From Bacillota bacterium (GTDB taxonomy: Bacteria; Bacillota; Clostridia; Lachnospirales; Lachnospiraceae): a DNA stretch of 11,312 nt. Location: contig JAFACO010000382.1 in NCBI GenBank assembly GCA_023425485.1, positions 1 through 11,312 of the forward strand. The letters run 5' to 3'. The translations under genes and the position numbers were made by a program. The number at the start of each line of letters is the position of its first letter. The first letter of the stretch is position 1. Below, one piece after another: positions 1 to 5,302 of the stretch. The notes under the pieces are model-generated. The model had not been told where the DNA came from. It made no database searches and worked only from the letters and a program-made list of their open reading frames with translations.

Positions 1-351
1 CGTCTGTACTCCAAGCCATACTCCCCCAAGGCCCAAATGAACTGCCTCAAGTAACATATTCTGGGAAACTGCACCCATGTCCTGTTCCCAAGCTGTAGGT
101 ACTCTAAATGTATTCGCATCTGCTAAAAGTACAAAAGTAACACCTGAACTTGCAGTTGGCTTCGCATAAGGTGATACATCTGACAACTCCTGTAGCTTTT
201 CTTTATTTTCTATCACAATAAATTCCCAAGGTTGTTGATTGGCTGCCGAAGGTGCCTGCATTGCTGCTCTTAGTATTTTATCAATTTTTTCTGGTTCAAC
301 CACCTGATCTTTAAATTTACGAACGCTTCTACGATTAAATATTTCTTGCAT
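1..351 (-). CDS. Nitroreductase-family FMN flavoprotein, 3' part outside window
   Basis: The first 117 residues are present and the frame stays open to the window edge, so the C-terminal part is missing. The start at 351 follows an AGGAGG about 8 nt upstream. The N-terminus (residues 1-13) has the NRRSVRKF pattern, whose arginines bind the FMN phosphate in nitroreductases. APSAANQQPWEF at 33-44 is the second FMN/dimer motif. LGLGGVWLG at 107-115 is the conserved turn typical of the family. Such enzymes are cytoplasmic homodimers that reduce nitro compounds, quinones or flavins with NAD(P)H; the substrate cannot be read from the sequence. The 98-bp gap to the upstream hydrolase has a TATAAT-like hexamer on the minus strand at 436-441 but no convincing -35, so a separate promoter is possible but unproven. 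Confidence 0.93.
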   Translation of the reverse strand, partial: MQEIFNRRSVRKFKDQVVEPEKIDKILRAAMQAPSAANQQPWEFIVIENKEKLQELSDVSPYAKPTASSGVTFVLLADANTFRVPTAWEQDMGAVSQNMLLEAVHLGLGGVWLGVQT

Positions 352-449
352 GATGAATGCCTCCTAATTTCAATTTTTGTTTTACTACTTTAAAAGTTGG
401 ACCATGACTATTTCAATTATTGACTTAAATCCACCATTATATATACTTA

Positions 450-1322
450 CTATAACTTTTCATAGAAATGCTCCAACATTAACATATCAACTTGATGATT
501 ATTATCCTCAGTATCTAAATTGCCTAGGTAGGTAATAACTAACTGCTTTTCTGGAAATACATAACACCGCTGACCCAATTTACCACTCATTAGGTAACCC
601 GTAGGCTTTGTAATCCAAAAATAATAACCATAGCCATAATCCTTGTTATCAATATGCTTTCTTGTAGCTTGGTCTACCCAGCTTGGATTAATAAGGGTTT
701 TATCTTTCCAATTACCCTTTTGTAAGTATAACTGACCAAATAAGGCTAGCTCCTCTACTGTTAATTCCATTCCAGTAGCCCCGTTAAAATGTCCCTGGGG
801 ACAGTTGCTATAAATGGGTGATTTAATTCCTAACGGTTCCATAAGTCTTGGTTGTAAAAAATCCATCACATTTTTCTTAACCACTTTCTCAACAATAACT
901 CCAATTAAGTAAGCTGGTATATTGGAATATGCGAATTTCTCTTTTTGTACGTTGGATAAAGGAACCTGAAGTGAATAAGATATCCAATCATCACCTTTGG
1001 GTCGAAAAGGATAGCCGAAAACTGACATGGTTAATAATCGTTGGATTGAAATATGTTCCAGTGACTCCCTTATATCCTGAGAACAAGTAGTTGGTAAATC
1101 AGCTTCTAAATATTTAAGGATACTATCCTCCAACCTTAGATCACTTTCATCCATTGCCAGACCGAGCGCTGTTGAAGTAAAGCTTTTCGTCACTGAATAA
1201 ATTGGGCGTCTGATATTTGGTGCAAAATCATGCCCTGCAATCAATTTACCCTCTTGCATTACTCTAATGTTATATAACTCAAATTTAGAATTAATAATGT
1301 CACTAATAAATGGTTTTATCAT
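450..1322 (-). CDS. Beta-lactamase-fold serine hydrolase (class C/esterase-like, PF00144 type)
   Basis: This is a 290-residue protein with the three active-site elements of penicillin-recognising serine hydrolases: S43-V-T-K46 (nucleophile and general base), Y132-S-N134, and a C-terminal GKLGQ at the place of the K-T-G/H-x-G box. A preceding segment with LEDSILKYL and the later TVEELALFGQLYLQKG are typical of the class C beta-lactamase/esterase superfamily. There is no signal peptide, so it is probably cytoplasmic, which argues against a secreted beta-lactamase or a cell-wall enzyme. The class is small for the family (usually 330-400 residues), mainly because the N-terminal region before SxxK is short. 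The start is supported by AGAGGAGA about 11 nt upstream. Its substrate is unknown; esterase or peptidase activity is as likely as any. The gene may share a transcript with the nitroreductase 98 bp downstream. Confidence 0.88.
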   Translation of the reverse strand: MIKPFISDIINSKFELYNIRVMQEGKLIAGHDFAPNIRRPIYSVTKSFTSTALGLAMDESDLRLEDSILKYLEADLPTTCSQDIRESLEHISIQRLLTMSVFGYPFRPKGDDWISYSLQVPLSNVQKEKFAYSNIPAYLIGVIVEKVVKKNVMDFLQPRLMEPLGIKSPIYSNCPQGHFNGATGMELTVEELALFGQLYLQKGNWKDKTLINPSWVDQATRKHIDNKDYGYGYYFWITKPTGYLMSGKLGQRCYVFPEKQLVITYLGNLDTEDNNHQVDMLMLEHFYEKL

Positions 1323-1510
1323 TGTTCACTTAGTCTCCTCTAACAACTTAAATTAGTACTTCTACTAGTTCAAACGTGATATATCAAGATATAAAACTAA
1401 TGAATTGCATTACTTCAACGCATATTATAGTCCTAATAAATAATAAATTCTACTCTATTTTAAAATTCTATAGTCTTGATTTCCATTCTATCATTTTTAG
1501 ACAGGCGAAA

Positions 1511-1541
1511 GGCTTTTGCAAAATATGATTTTGCAAAAGCC
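1511..1541 (-). terminator. Perfect 14-bp hairpin downstream of the LysM gene
   Basis: GGCTTTTGCAAAAT at 1511-1524 pairs exactly with its reverse complement at 1528-1541 around a 3-nt loop. It lies 26 bp past the stop of the LysM gene in its direction of transcription. The downstream run on that strand is only TTTC, so the T tract is poor for an intrinsic terminator. It may act as a terminator or mRNA 3' stabiliser, or be a dispersed palindromic repeat. The rest of the 1323-1567 spacer shows nothing I can name. Confidence 0.55.
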
Positions 1542-1567
1542 CCTAAGGAAATTTATAAAAAAAGTAG

Positions 1568-1918
1568 TTAGTTGGCTACATCCGCGTAATATGGTACTAT
1601 AATAAAATTACCTGTGTTGATCACATCGGTTGCTAATCCATTGCTGTACTTAATCTCTTCTATGTATTGGTTCATATCTGTGTATTCTTCGCTTATATAT
1701 TGGCTGGCAATACTCCACAAGGAGTCACCTTTTTGCACCTCAATACTTGTAACATACTTTGCACGCTCTGATATTCTTTGTGCTGTAACTGTCTTGGTGA
1801 TAAATCCAACGGAGAAAATGATAGCAAGAACTAAGATTATAGCTCCTATCGTCCAGATCCTTCTTTTGTTCAACTGATAATAAGCTTGTCCTTCTATTAA
1901 TATGTTACTTCTATTCAT
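1568..1918 (-). CDS. yneA: YneA-like SOS cell-division inhibitor (TM + LysM)
   Basis: The 116-residue protein has a short basic N-terminus (KRR at 18-20), one membrane helix at about 21-40, and a LysM domain at about 57-109 starting with IEVQKGDSLWSIA and ending GNFIIVPYY. That is the architecture of Bacillus subtilis YneA (about 105 residues), a peptidoglycan-binding membrane protein made after DNA damage that delays septation. The call rests equally on position: it is divergent from lexA and its promoter carries LexA-box sequences, as in Bacillus. AGGAGGT lies 7 nt before the ATG. The predicted 5' leader is about 190 nt, which is long. The yneB and ynzC genes that follow yneA in Bacillus are absent; the next gene is an unrelated hydrolase. 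A generic LysM membrane protein is the alternative. Confidence 0.82.
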   Translation of the reverse strand: MNRSNILIEGQAYYQLNKRRIWTIGAIILVLAIIFSVGFITKTVTAQRISERAKYVTSIEVQKGDSLWSIASQYISEEYTDMNQYIEEIKYSNGLATDVINTGNFIIVPYYADVAN

Positions 1919-2082
1919 CTCAATTACCTCCTAAATAGCTATGATTGATTAACTAATATATAAATTATAAATTGGAGTAAGGTCACCGGATGTCTCTTTA
2001 AAAAATTATTTTAATAATTTAATATTTCTAACTATATTCCTAACTCACTGGTAATTTTGGTTATATAGTCAAACACATTATT

Positions 2083-2109
2083 CGAACATACTATCCGAAC
2101 ATTTGTTTC
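2083..2109. promoter_or_regulatory. Tandem LexA boxes in the yneA promoter
   Basis: Against the Bacillus-type SOS consensus CGAACRNRYGTTYC, CGAACATTTGTTTC at 2096-2109 matches at 13 of 14 positions. CGAACATACTATCC at 2083-2096 matches at 12, with both misses in the GTT core of the right half. The two CGAACAT half-sites are 13 bp apart. The better box covers roughly +3 to +16 of the predicted LysM-gene transcript, a position where bound LexA would block promoter clearance. Confidence 0.75.
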
Positions 2110-2118
2110 TATATTGAG

Positions 2119-2147
2119 ATAATAGCAAATAAATACAAGCTTGTCAA
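2119..2147 (-). promoter_or_regulatory. Sigma-A-type promoter of the yneA-like gene
   Basis: On the minus strand a perfect TTGACA (2147 to 2142) is followed after exactly 17 bp by TATTAT (2124 to 2119). Transcription would begin near 2112, just before the LexA boxes. It is one of the strongest promoter matches in the window, as expected of a tightly repressed SOS gene. Confidence 0.8.
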
Positions 2148-2156
2148 CACAAAAAT

Positions 2157-2170
2157 CGAACATATATTTT
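2157..2170. promoter_or_regulatory. Third LexA-box-like sequence, between the two promoters
   Basis: CGAACATATATTTT matches CGAACRNRYGTTYC at 12 of 14 positions. It lies about 10 bp upstream of the yneA -35 and about 40 bp upstream of the lexA -35, so bound LexA here could affect either gene. The right half-site is weak, so binding alone may be poor. Confidence 0.5.
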
Positions 2171-2196
2171 GTTTTGCAAACATTTTTTCGTTTTTC

Positions 2197-2210
2197 AGAA
2201 CATAAGTTTT
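2197..2210. promoter_or_regulatory. LexA box overlapping the lexA -35
   Basis: AGAACATAAGTTTT matches the Firmicute SOS consensus at 11 of 14 positions and keeps the GAAC-N4-GTT core. It overlaps the first two bases of the lexA -35 hexamer, the classic place for LexA to repress its own gene. The lower match would fit weaker autorepression than that of yneA. Confidence 0.65.
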
Positions 2211-2237
2211 GCATTTATATTTTAAATATGTTATAAT
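2209..2237 (+). promoter_or_regulatory. lexA promoter
   Basis: TTGCAT at 2209-2214 is followed after 17 bp by a perfect TATAAT at 2232-2237. Transcription would start near 2244, giving a leader of about 30 nt before lexA. Confidence 0.75.
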
Positions 2238-2252
2238 GGTGTAAATAGGAAA

Positions 2253-2270
2253 GGGAGGATAATAATAATT
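2253..2270 (+). promoter_or_regulatory. lexA ribosome binding site with unusual spacing
   Basis: GGGAGG at 2253-2258 lies 15 nt from the ATG at 2274, longer than the usual 5-10. An in-frame ATT at 2268-2270, 9 nt from the GGAGG, would sit at the ideal distance. Either a long-spaced ATG start or a rare ATT start adding two residues would fit. Confidence 0.5.
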
Positions 2271-2273
2271 CTT

Positions 2274-2891
2274 ATGGGATATGGTAGAATCAGTAATAAG
2301 CAAAAAGAAATTTTAGAATATTTGAAGTCCCAGATTATTAATAAGGGATATCCACCGGCTGTTCGAGAGATTTGTGAAGCCGTGAAGTTAAAATCAACCT
2401 CATCCGTACACTCTCATCTTGAAACCTTGGAGAAGAATGGCTATATTAGACGTGATCCTTCCAAGCCTCGTGCAATTGAAATTATTGATGATGAATTCAA
2501 TTTAACCAGACGTGATCTTGTGAATGTACCGATTGTTGGCACCATTACTGCCGGTCAGCCAATTCTTGCGGTTGAGAATATTGATAGTTATTTCCCGATA
2601 CCAGCAGAATATATGCCAAATGAGGATACGTTTATGTTGAAGGTAAAAGGAAACAGTATGATTAATGTTGGTATTTATAATGGTGATAAGATTTTAGTCC
2701 AGAAGCAGTCTCATGCGAAGAATGGCGATTATGTAGTAGCACTTCTTGGGGAAGAGGTTACTGTAAAAACCTTTTATAAAGAAAATGGATTTTATCGATT
2801 ACAACCAGAAAATGATACTATGGAGCCAATCATTGCAACAGACCTTAACATTCAAGGTAAGGTAATTGGATTATTCCGTATGTTTCAATAA
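2274..2891 (+). CDS. lexA: LexA, SOS transcriptional repressor
   Basis: The 205-residue protein has an N-terminal winged helix-turn-helix (about 1-70, with GYPPAVREICEAVKLKSTSSVHSHL as the recognition region) and a C-terminal S24-type autoprotease domain. The self-cleavage bond is A93-G94. The catalytic pair is S128, in GNSM, and K165, in VTVKTF. The 35- and 37-residue spacings from cleavage site to Ser to Lys equal those of E. coli LexA (84, 119, 156), so it should be fully active in RecA-stimulated cleavage. It would bind the SOS boxes in the spacer upstream and repress itself and the divergent LysM gene. The gene is monocistronic and closed by a strong terminator 50 bp downstream. It is the only gene on the plus strand in this window. 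Confidence 0.98.
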   Translation: MGYGRISNKQKEILEYLKSQIINKGYPPAVREICEAVKLKSTSSVHSHLETLEKNGYIRRDPSKPRAIEIIDDEFNLTRRDLVNVPIVGTITAGQPILAVENIDSYFPIPAEYMPNEDTFMLKVKGNSMINVGIYNGDKILVQKQSHAKNGDYVVALLGEEVTVKTFYKENGFYRLQPENDTMEPIIATDLNIQGKVIGLFRMFQ

Positions 2892-2940
2892 CTAACGAGC
2901 TACATAGAAAAGGTCTACTAACAGTCTTTTATACAAGAAC

Positions 2941-2994
2941 AAAGGATAGAGAATTCAAGTGATTTACTCAATTGAATTCTCTATCCTTTTCCTT
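2941..2994 (+). terminator. Intrinsic terminator of lexA
   Basis: A perfect 18-bp stem joins 2941-2958 to 2972-2989 (outer AAAGGATAGAG, inner GAATTCAA) with a 13-nt loop, followed on the plus strand by TTTTCCTTT. The opposite strand has a shorter T run (TTTGTT), so it may also stop minus-strand transcripts leaking from rsfS. Confidence 0.9.
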
Positions 2995-2998
2995 TATC

Positions 2999-3031
2999 CA
3001 TGACAAGTGAAACAGCTTGTCGTTTCATCTT
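2999..3031. repeat. 33-bp dispersed repeat, copy 1 (overlapping hairpins)
   Basis: This stretch matches 6783-6815 at 31 of 33 positions; the two differing bases are adjacent (AG here, GA there) in the middle. It contains GACAAG and its complement CTTGTC, interleaved with TGAAAC and its complement GTTTCA, so two different hairpins compete for the same bases. It lies just past the lexA terminator. I do not recognise the family. Confidence 0.75.
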
Positions 3032-3069
3032 ACACAGAATTTCTTTGCTTTTGACGTTCAATTCATCTT

Positions 3070-3267
3070 ATGATTTACCAGACAAAAGCCTTGATAAACT
3101 AAACCAGATGAATATGGCTGTATTTATATTCAGATGGCGCAGACCGGCCATGTAGAAATTTCCTGATTTTTAGGTGATTTCTACATGGGTAAGGCAAGTC
3201 CAGATGAATATAGATACAGTTATATTCATCATCCCTAAGCTTGATTAGCTTTTGTCGGGTAAATCAT
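3070..3267. repeat. 198-bp imperfect palindrome (long hairpin, possible MITE or structured RNA)
   Basis: The whole stretch folds about a centre at 3168. The ends, 3070-3089 and 3248-3267, start ATGATTTACC and pair at 19 of 20 positions. After a 17/17-nt internal loop, 3107-3137 pairs with 3200-3230 over 31 positions without gaps. After a further loop of about 10 nt, CCATGTAGAAAT at 3148-3159 pairs perfectly with 3177-3188. The five imperfect positions in the middle stem are three G-U pairs and one tandem G-A when read as plus-strand RNA. Each arm also carries CCAGATGAATAT in direct orientation (3104-3115 and 3200-3211) and could form its own small hairpin. No ORF lies in it. It could be a transposase-less inverted-repeat element, a structured RNA, or a bidirectional barrier between lexA and the convergent rsfS operon. 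Confidence 0.8.
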
Positions 3268-3276
3268 TTTATATAT

Positions 3277-3633
3277 TTAGTTATCAAGTTGTTCCTTACT
3301 AACCAATTTACCATCTCTCCAGATACGCTCTAGATTATAAAAGAGACGATCTTCTTTTGAAAATACATGCACTACAACATCGCCATAATCCATTAAAATC
3401 CAGCTGGCAGAACGAACACCTTCTATTCTCTTTGGCTCAAAACCATTTCTACCAAGCTTATCTGATACAGACGCTACTAATGCATCTACCTGTGAAGAGT
3501 TAGTACCATTTGCGATAATAAAATAATCTGCGATTATGGAAATATCTTTAATTTCAATAACCTGAATATCTTCCGCCTTTTTTTCATCCATGGCTTCATA
3601 AGCCAGTTTTACCATTAATTTTGAATTGTCCAT
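3277..3633 (-). CDS. rsfS: RsfS, ribosomal silencing factor (Iojap/DUF143 family)
   Basis: At 118 residues it is the usual full length. The core motifs are DISIIADYFIIANGTNSSQV (30-49) and WILMDYGDVVVHVF (78-91) followed by RLFYNLERIW (96-105), which are diagnostic of the family. RsfS binds ribosomal protein L14 on the 50S subunit and blocks joining with 30S, sparing energy in starvation. It is the last gene of the obgE transcript, 12 bp after yqeK; its GAAAGGGG ribosome binding site overlaps the yqeK stop, so translation is probably coupled. Its 3' end almost touches the long palindrome, which may serve as its transcription end. Confidence 0.96.
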   Translation of the reverse strand: MDNSKLMVKLAYEAMDEKKAEDIQVIEIKDISIIADYFIIANGTNSSQVDALVASVSDKLGRNGFEPKRIEGVRSASWILMDYGDVVVHVFSKEDRLFYNLERIWRDGKLVSKEQLDN

Positions 3634-3645
3634 TGCAATCCCCTT

Positions 3646-4224
3646 TCATTCACGAGCCTCTATTAATGTCTTATAATACTCATATGCCTCTTCTGACATG
3701 TGGTCAATTTCAGCATGTATTCCGTTTAAATAGCTTAAAATATTGTCATAAATCATTGTTACTGCATAATCCAAATCCGTATAAGCAGTCCACCTGATAT
3801 CTTCGATTCTTGGAAGCGGCTCACGGTAAGGTTCTATATAATCCGCTGTAAAAATGATTTTATCCAGCAGTGTCATGTTTGGACGTCCAGTGGTATGATA
3901 ACGAATCGAATTAAGTATTTCCTCATCCTTCACTTCGTACTTACTTTCCGCCAAAACTGCTCCCACTTTTCCATGCAGCAGATAGGGGAAACGTTCTTCC
4001 ATTTCACTTACTGCAATATTATTCTCCTTACAGTTATCTAATAGCTCCTGATCGGATAAATTCTTGGCACAATCATGTAATAAACCTGCAAGGCCAGCCT
4101 TTTCCACATCATAGCCATAGATTGCTGCTAAATCACAAGCAACTTCTTCAACACCAATACTATGCTGAAATCTTGATTTTTTTAATACCCCATCCAAGTT
4201 GTCACGTATATATTCTAATGTCAT
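3646..4224 (-). CDS. yqeK: YqeK, HD-domain diadenosine tetraphosphate (Ap4A) hydrolase
   Basis: The 192-residue protein carries a complete HD metal-binding set: H21, H50-D51, H84, H110 and D128. They sit in motifs typical of YqeK: RFQHSIGVEEVA (18-29), LLHDCAKN (48-55), YLLHGKVGA (81-89), RYHTTGR (108-114) and ADYIEPYR (127-134). YqeK enzymes split Ap4A symmetrically into two ADP using a di-iron centre, controlling the stress-related nucleotide. The gene follows nadD after 5 bp, with its GGAGG inside the end of nadD, 11 nt before the ATG. This nadD-yqeK-rsfS order is conserved in Firmicutes and supports the call. Confidence 0.94.
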   Translation of the reverse strand: MTLEYIRDNLDGVLKKSRFQHSIGVEEVACDLAAIYGYDVEKAGLAGLLHDCAKNLSDQELLDNCKENNIAVSEMEERFPYLLHGKVGAVLAESKYEVKDEEILNSIRYHTTGRPNMTLLDKIIFTADYIEPYREPLPRIEDIRWTAYTDLDYAVTMIYDNILSYLNGIHAEIDHMSEEAYEYYKTLIEARE

Positions 4225-4229
4225 GCTGC

Positions 4230-4847
4230 CTAAGCCTCCATGGGGAACAAATAAAGCTTGTTCTTTTTAATATAATCTTCAATTGTAGTTGGTACATAAT
4301 ATTTAATTGACTTCCCTCTGGAAAGGTTATCTTTAATCTCACTGGAAGAAATCATAAGGGTTGGCATATCAATTATTTCAATCTTTGCATTATATGTGCG
4401 TCTTAAAAATTCAGCTTGCTGCTCTAATCCCTCTTTGTTCACCTGATCACGACAAGCCGCTGCTACCACACATTTCTCAAAAATAATCTCCGGTGACCAC
4501 CATTCCGGTAAAGAAAACAAAGAATCCGCACCAACGATAAAATAGTACTGCGTATCAGGATTATCTCTCGTTAAAATTGATAAGGTATCCGCAGTATAGG
4601 TGGTTCCATCACGCTCAAGTTCCATTACAGATACTTCAAAGTGTGGGTTATCTTCTGTCGCTAATAACAACATTTCTACTCTTTGCTGATCAGTAACCTC
4701 TTGGGGTTTTTGCTTGTGGGGAGGATTTTTGGAAGGAATAAATAACACTTGATCCAGTTCCAGTTGCTCATAGGTACGTTCAGCGAGAAATAAATGTCCG
4801 AAATGTACCGGATTAAAGGTACCTCCCATGATACCGACCTTTTTCAT
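4230..4847 (-). CDS. nadD: NadD, nicotinate-nucleotide adenylyltransferase
   Basis: The enzyme joins nicotinate mononucleotide and ATP to give nicotinic acid adenine dinucleotide in NAD synthesis. The nucleotidyltransferase signature is GGTFNPVHFGH near the N-terminus, with the H-x-G-H pair that binds ATP phosphates. ISSSEIK near residue 168 is the C-terminal ATP-binding motif, and IPSKNPPHK is the family's nicotinate-side loop. Two in-frame starts exist: an ATG at 4853 directly abuts GGAGG, too close for use, while the ATG at 4847 lies 6 nt from it at ideal distance. I chose the latter, giving 205 residues. It is cytoplasmic and sits between yhbY and yqeK. Confidence 0.96.
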   Translation of the reverse strand: MKKVGIMGGTFNPVHFGHLFLAERTYEQLELDQVLFIPSKNPPHKQKPQEVTDQQRVEMLLLATEDNPHFEVSVMELERDGTTYTADTLSILTRDNPDTQYYFIVGADSLFSLPEWWSPEIIFEKCVVAAACRDQVNKEGLEQQAEFLRRTYNAKIEIIDMPTLMISSSEIKDNLSRGKSIKYYVPTTIEDYIKKNKLYLFPMEA

Positions 4848-4897
4848 ACTCATCCTCCAATCAGTTGAAACTTTATGTCCTCCAATAAATTGCTTTA

Positions 4898-5218
4898 TTA
4901 TTCCTCTACAATTTTCTTGGTTTTCTTTTCAACAGGAAGAACTATTTTCTTTTTATCCTTTGACTCTTTATACAGAACTATCTTCTTTCCGATTACCTGA
5001 ACAATTTCTGAATGGGTACGTTCTGATAAAGTACGTGCCAATTCATTTGGATCATCCATGCAATTTTTTAATACATTGATTTTGATTAATTCTCTTGCTT
5101 CCAATGCCTGTGCTACGCCATCAGTAAGTTCTGGCGTAAGGGAAGACTTCCCGATTTGATAAATTGGATCTATTGTCATTGCAAGCCCCTTTAAATATGC
5201 TCTTTGCTTCGTTGTCAT
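4898..5218 (-). CDS. yhbY: YhbY-family RNA-binding protein (CRM domain)
   Basis: The 106-residue protein is one CRM domain (about 1-85) plus a lysine-rich tail (86-104). The start MTTKQRAYLKGLA, the IGKSSLT loop at 22-28 (the GxxG RNA-binding loop of this fold), and ALEARELIKINVL at 38-50 are characteristic. YhbY binds pre-50S ribosomal particles and takes part in large-subunit assembly. The start is supported by AGAGGAGA about 6 nt upstream. An 84-bp AT-rich gap separates it from obgE; it holds a small 6-bp hairpin (5269-5274 with 5284-5289) without a T tract, so read-through from obgE is likely. The basic tail is longer than in E. coli YhbY but common in Firmicutes. Confidence 0.94.
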   Translation of the reverse strand: MTTKQRAYLKGLAMTIDPIYQIGKSSLTPELTDGVAQALEARELIKINVLKNCMDDPNELARTLSERTHSEIVQVIGKKIVLYKESKDKKKIVLPVEKKTKKIVEE

Positions 5219-5302
5219 AGTTATCTCCTCTTATAATAATATTATGATAAGTACTTTAAATAATTTATAGGTAATTTAATTCCTTACCTCTTCTTAAAAA
5301 TT

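Noticed and set aside
450..1322. An antibiotic-resistance beta-lactamase
   Set aside because: It has no signal peptide, and the motifs are shared by many esterases and peptidases of the fold.
2032..2303. Two small minus-strand ORFs of 60 and 64 codons in the lexA-yneA spacer
   Set aside because: They cover the LexA boxes and both promoters, have no ribosome binding site, and are rich in residues expected from AT-rich DNA.
2999..3031. An H-type pseudoknot using both interleaved stems at once
   Set aside because: With essentially no connecting loops two 6-bp stems cannot form together; alternative hairpins are the sounder reading.
3051..3079. A plus-strand promoter (TTGACG) just before the long palindrome
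   Set aside because: No -10-like hexamer lies 16-18 bp downstream.
3070..3267. A complete insertion sequence or a CRISPR array
   Set aside because: There is no transposase ORF, no clear target duplication at the ends, and no regular repeat-spacer pattern.
4848..4853. Alternative nadD start two codons upstream
   Set aside because: That ATG abuts GGAGG with no spacing; the next ATG, 6 nt away from it, fits.
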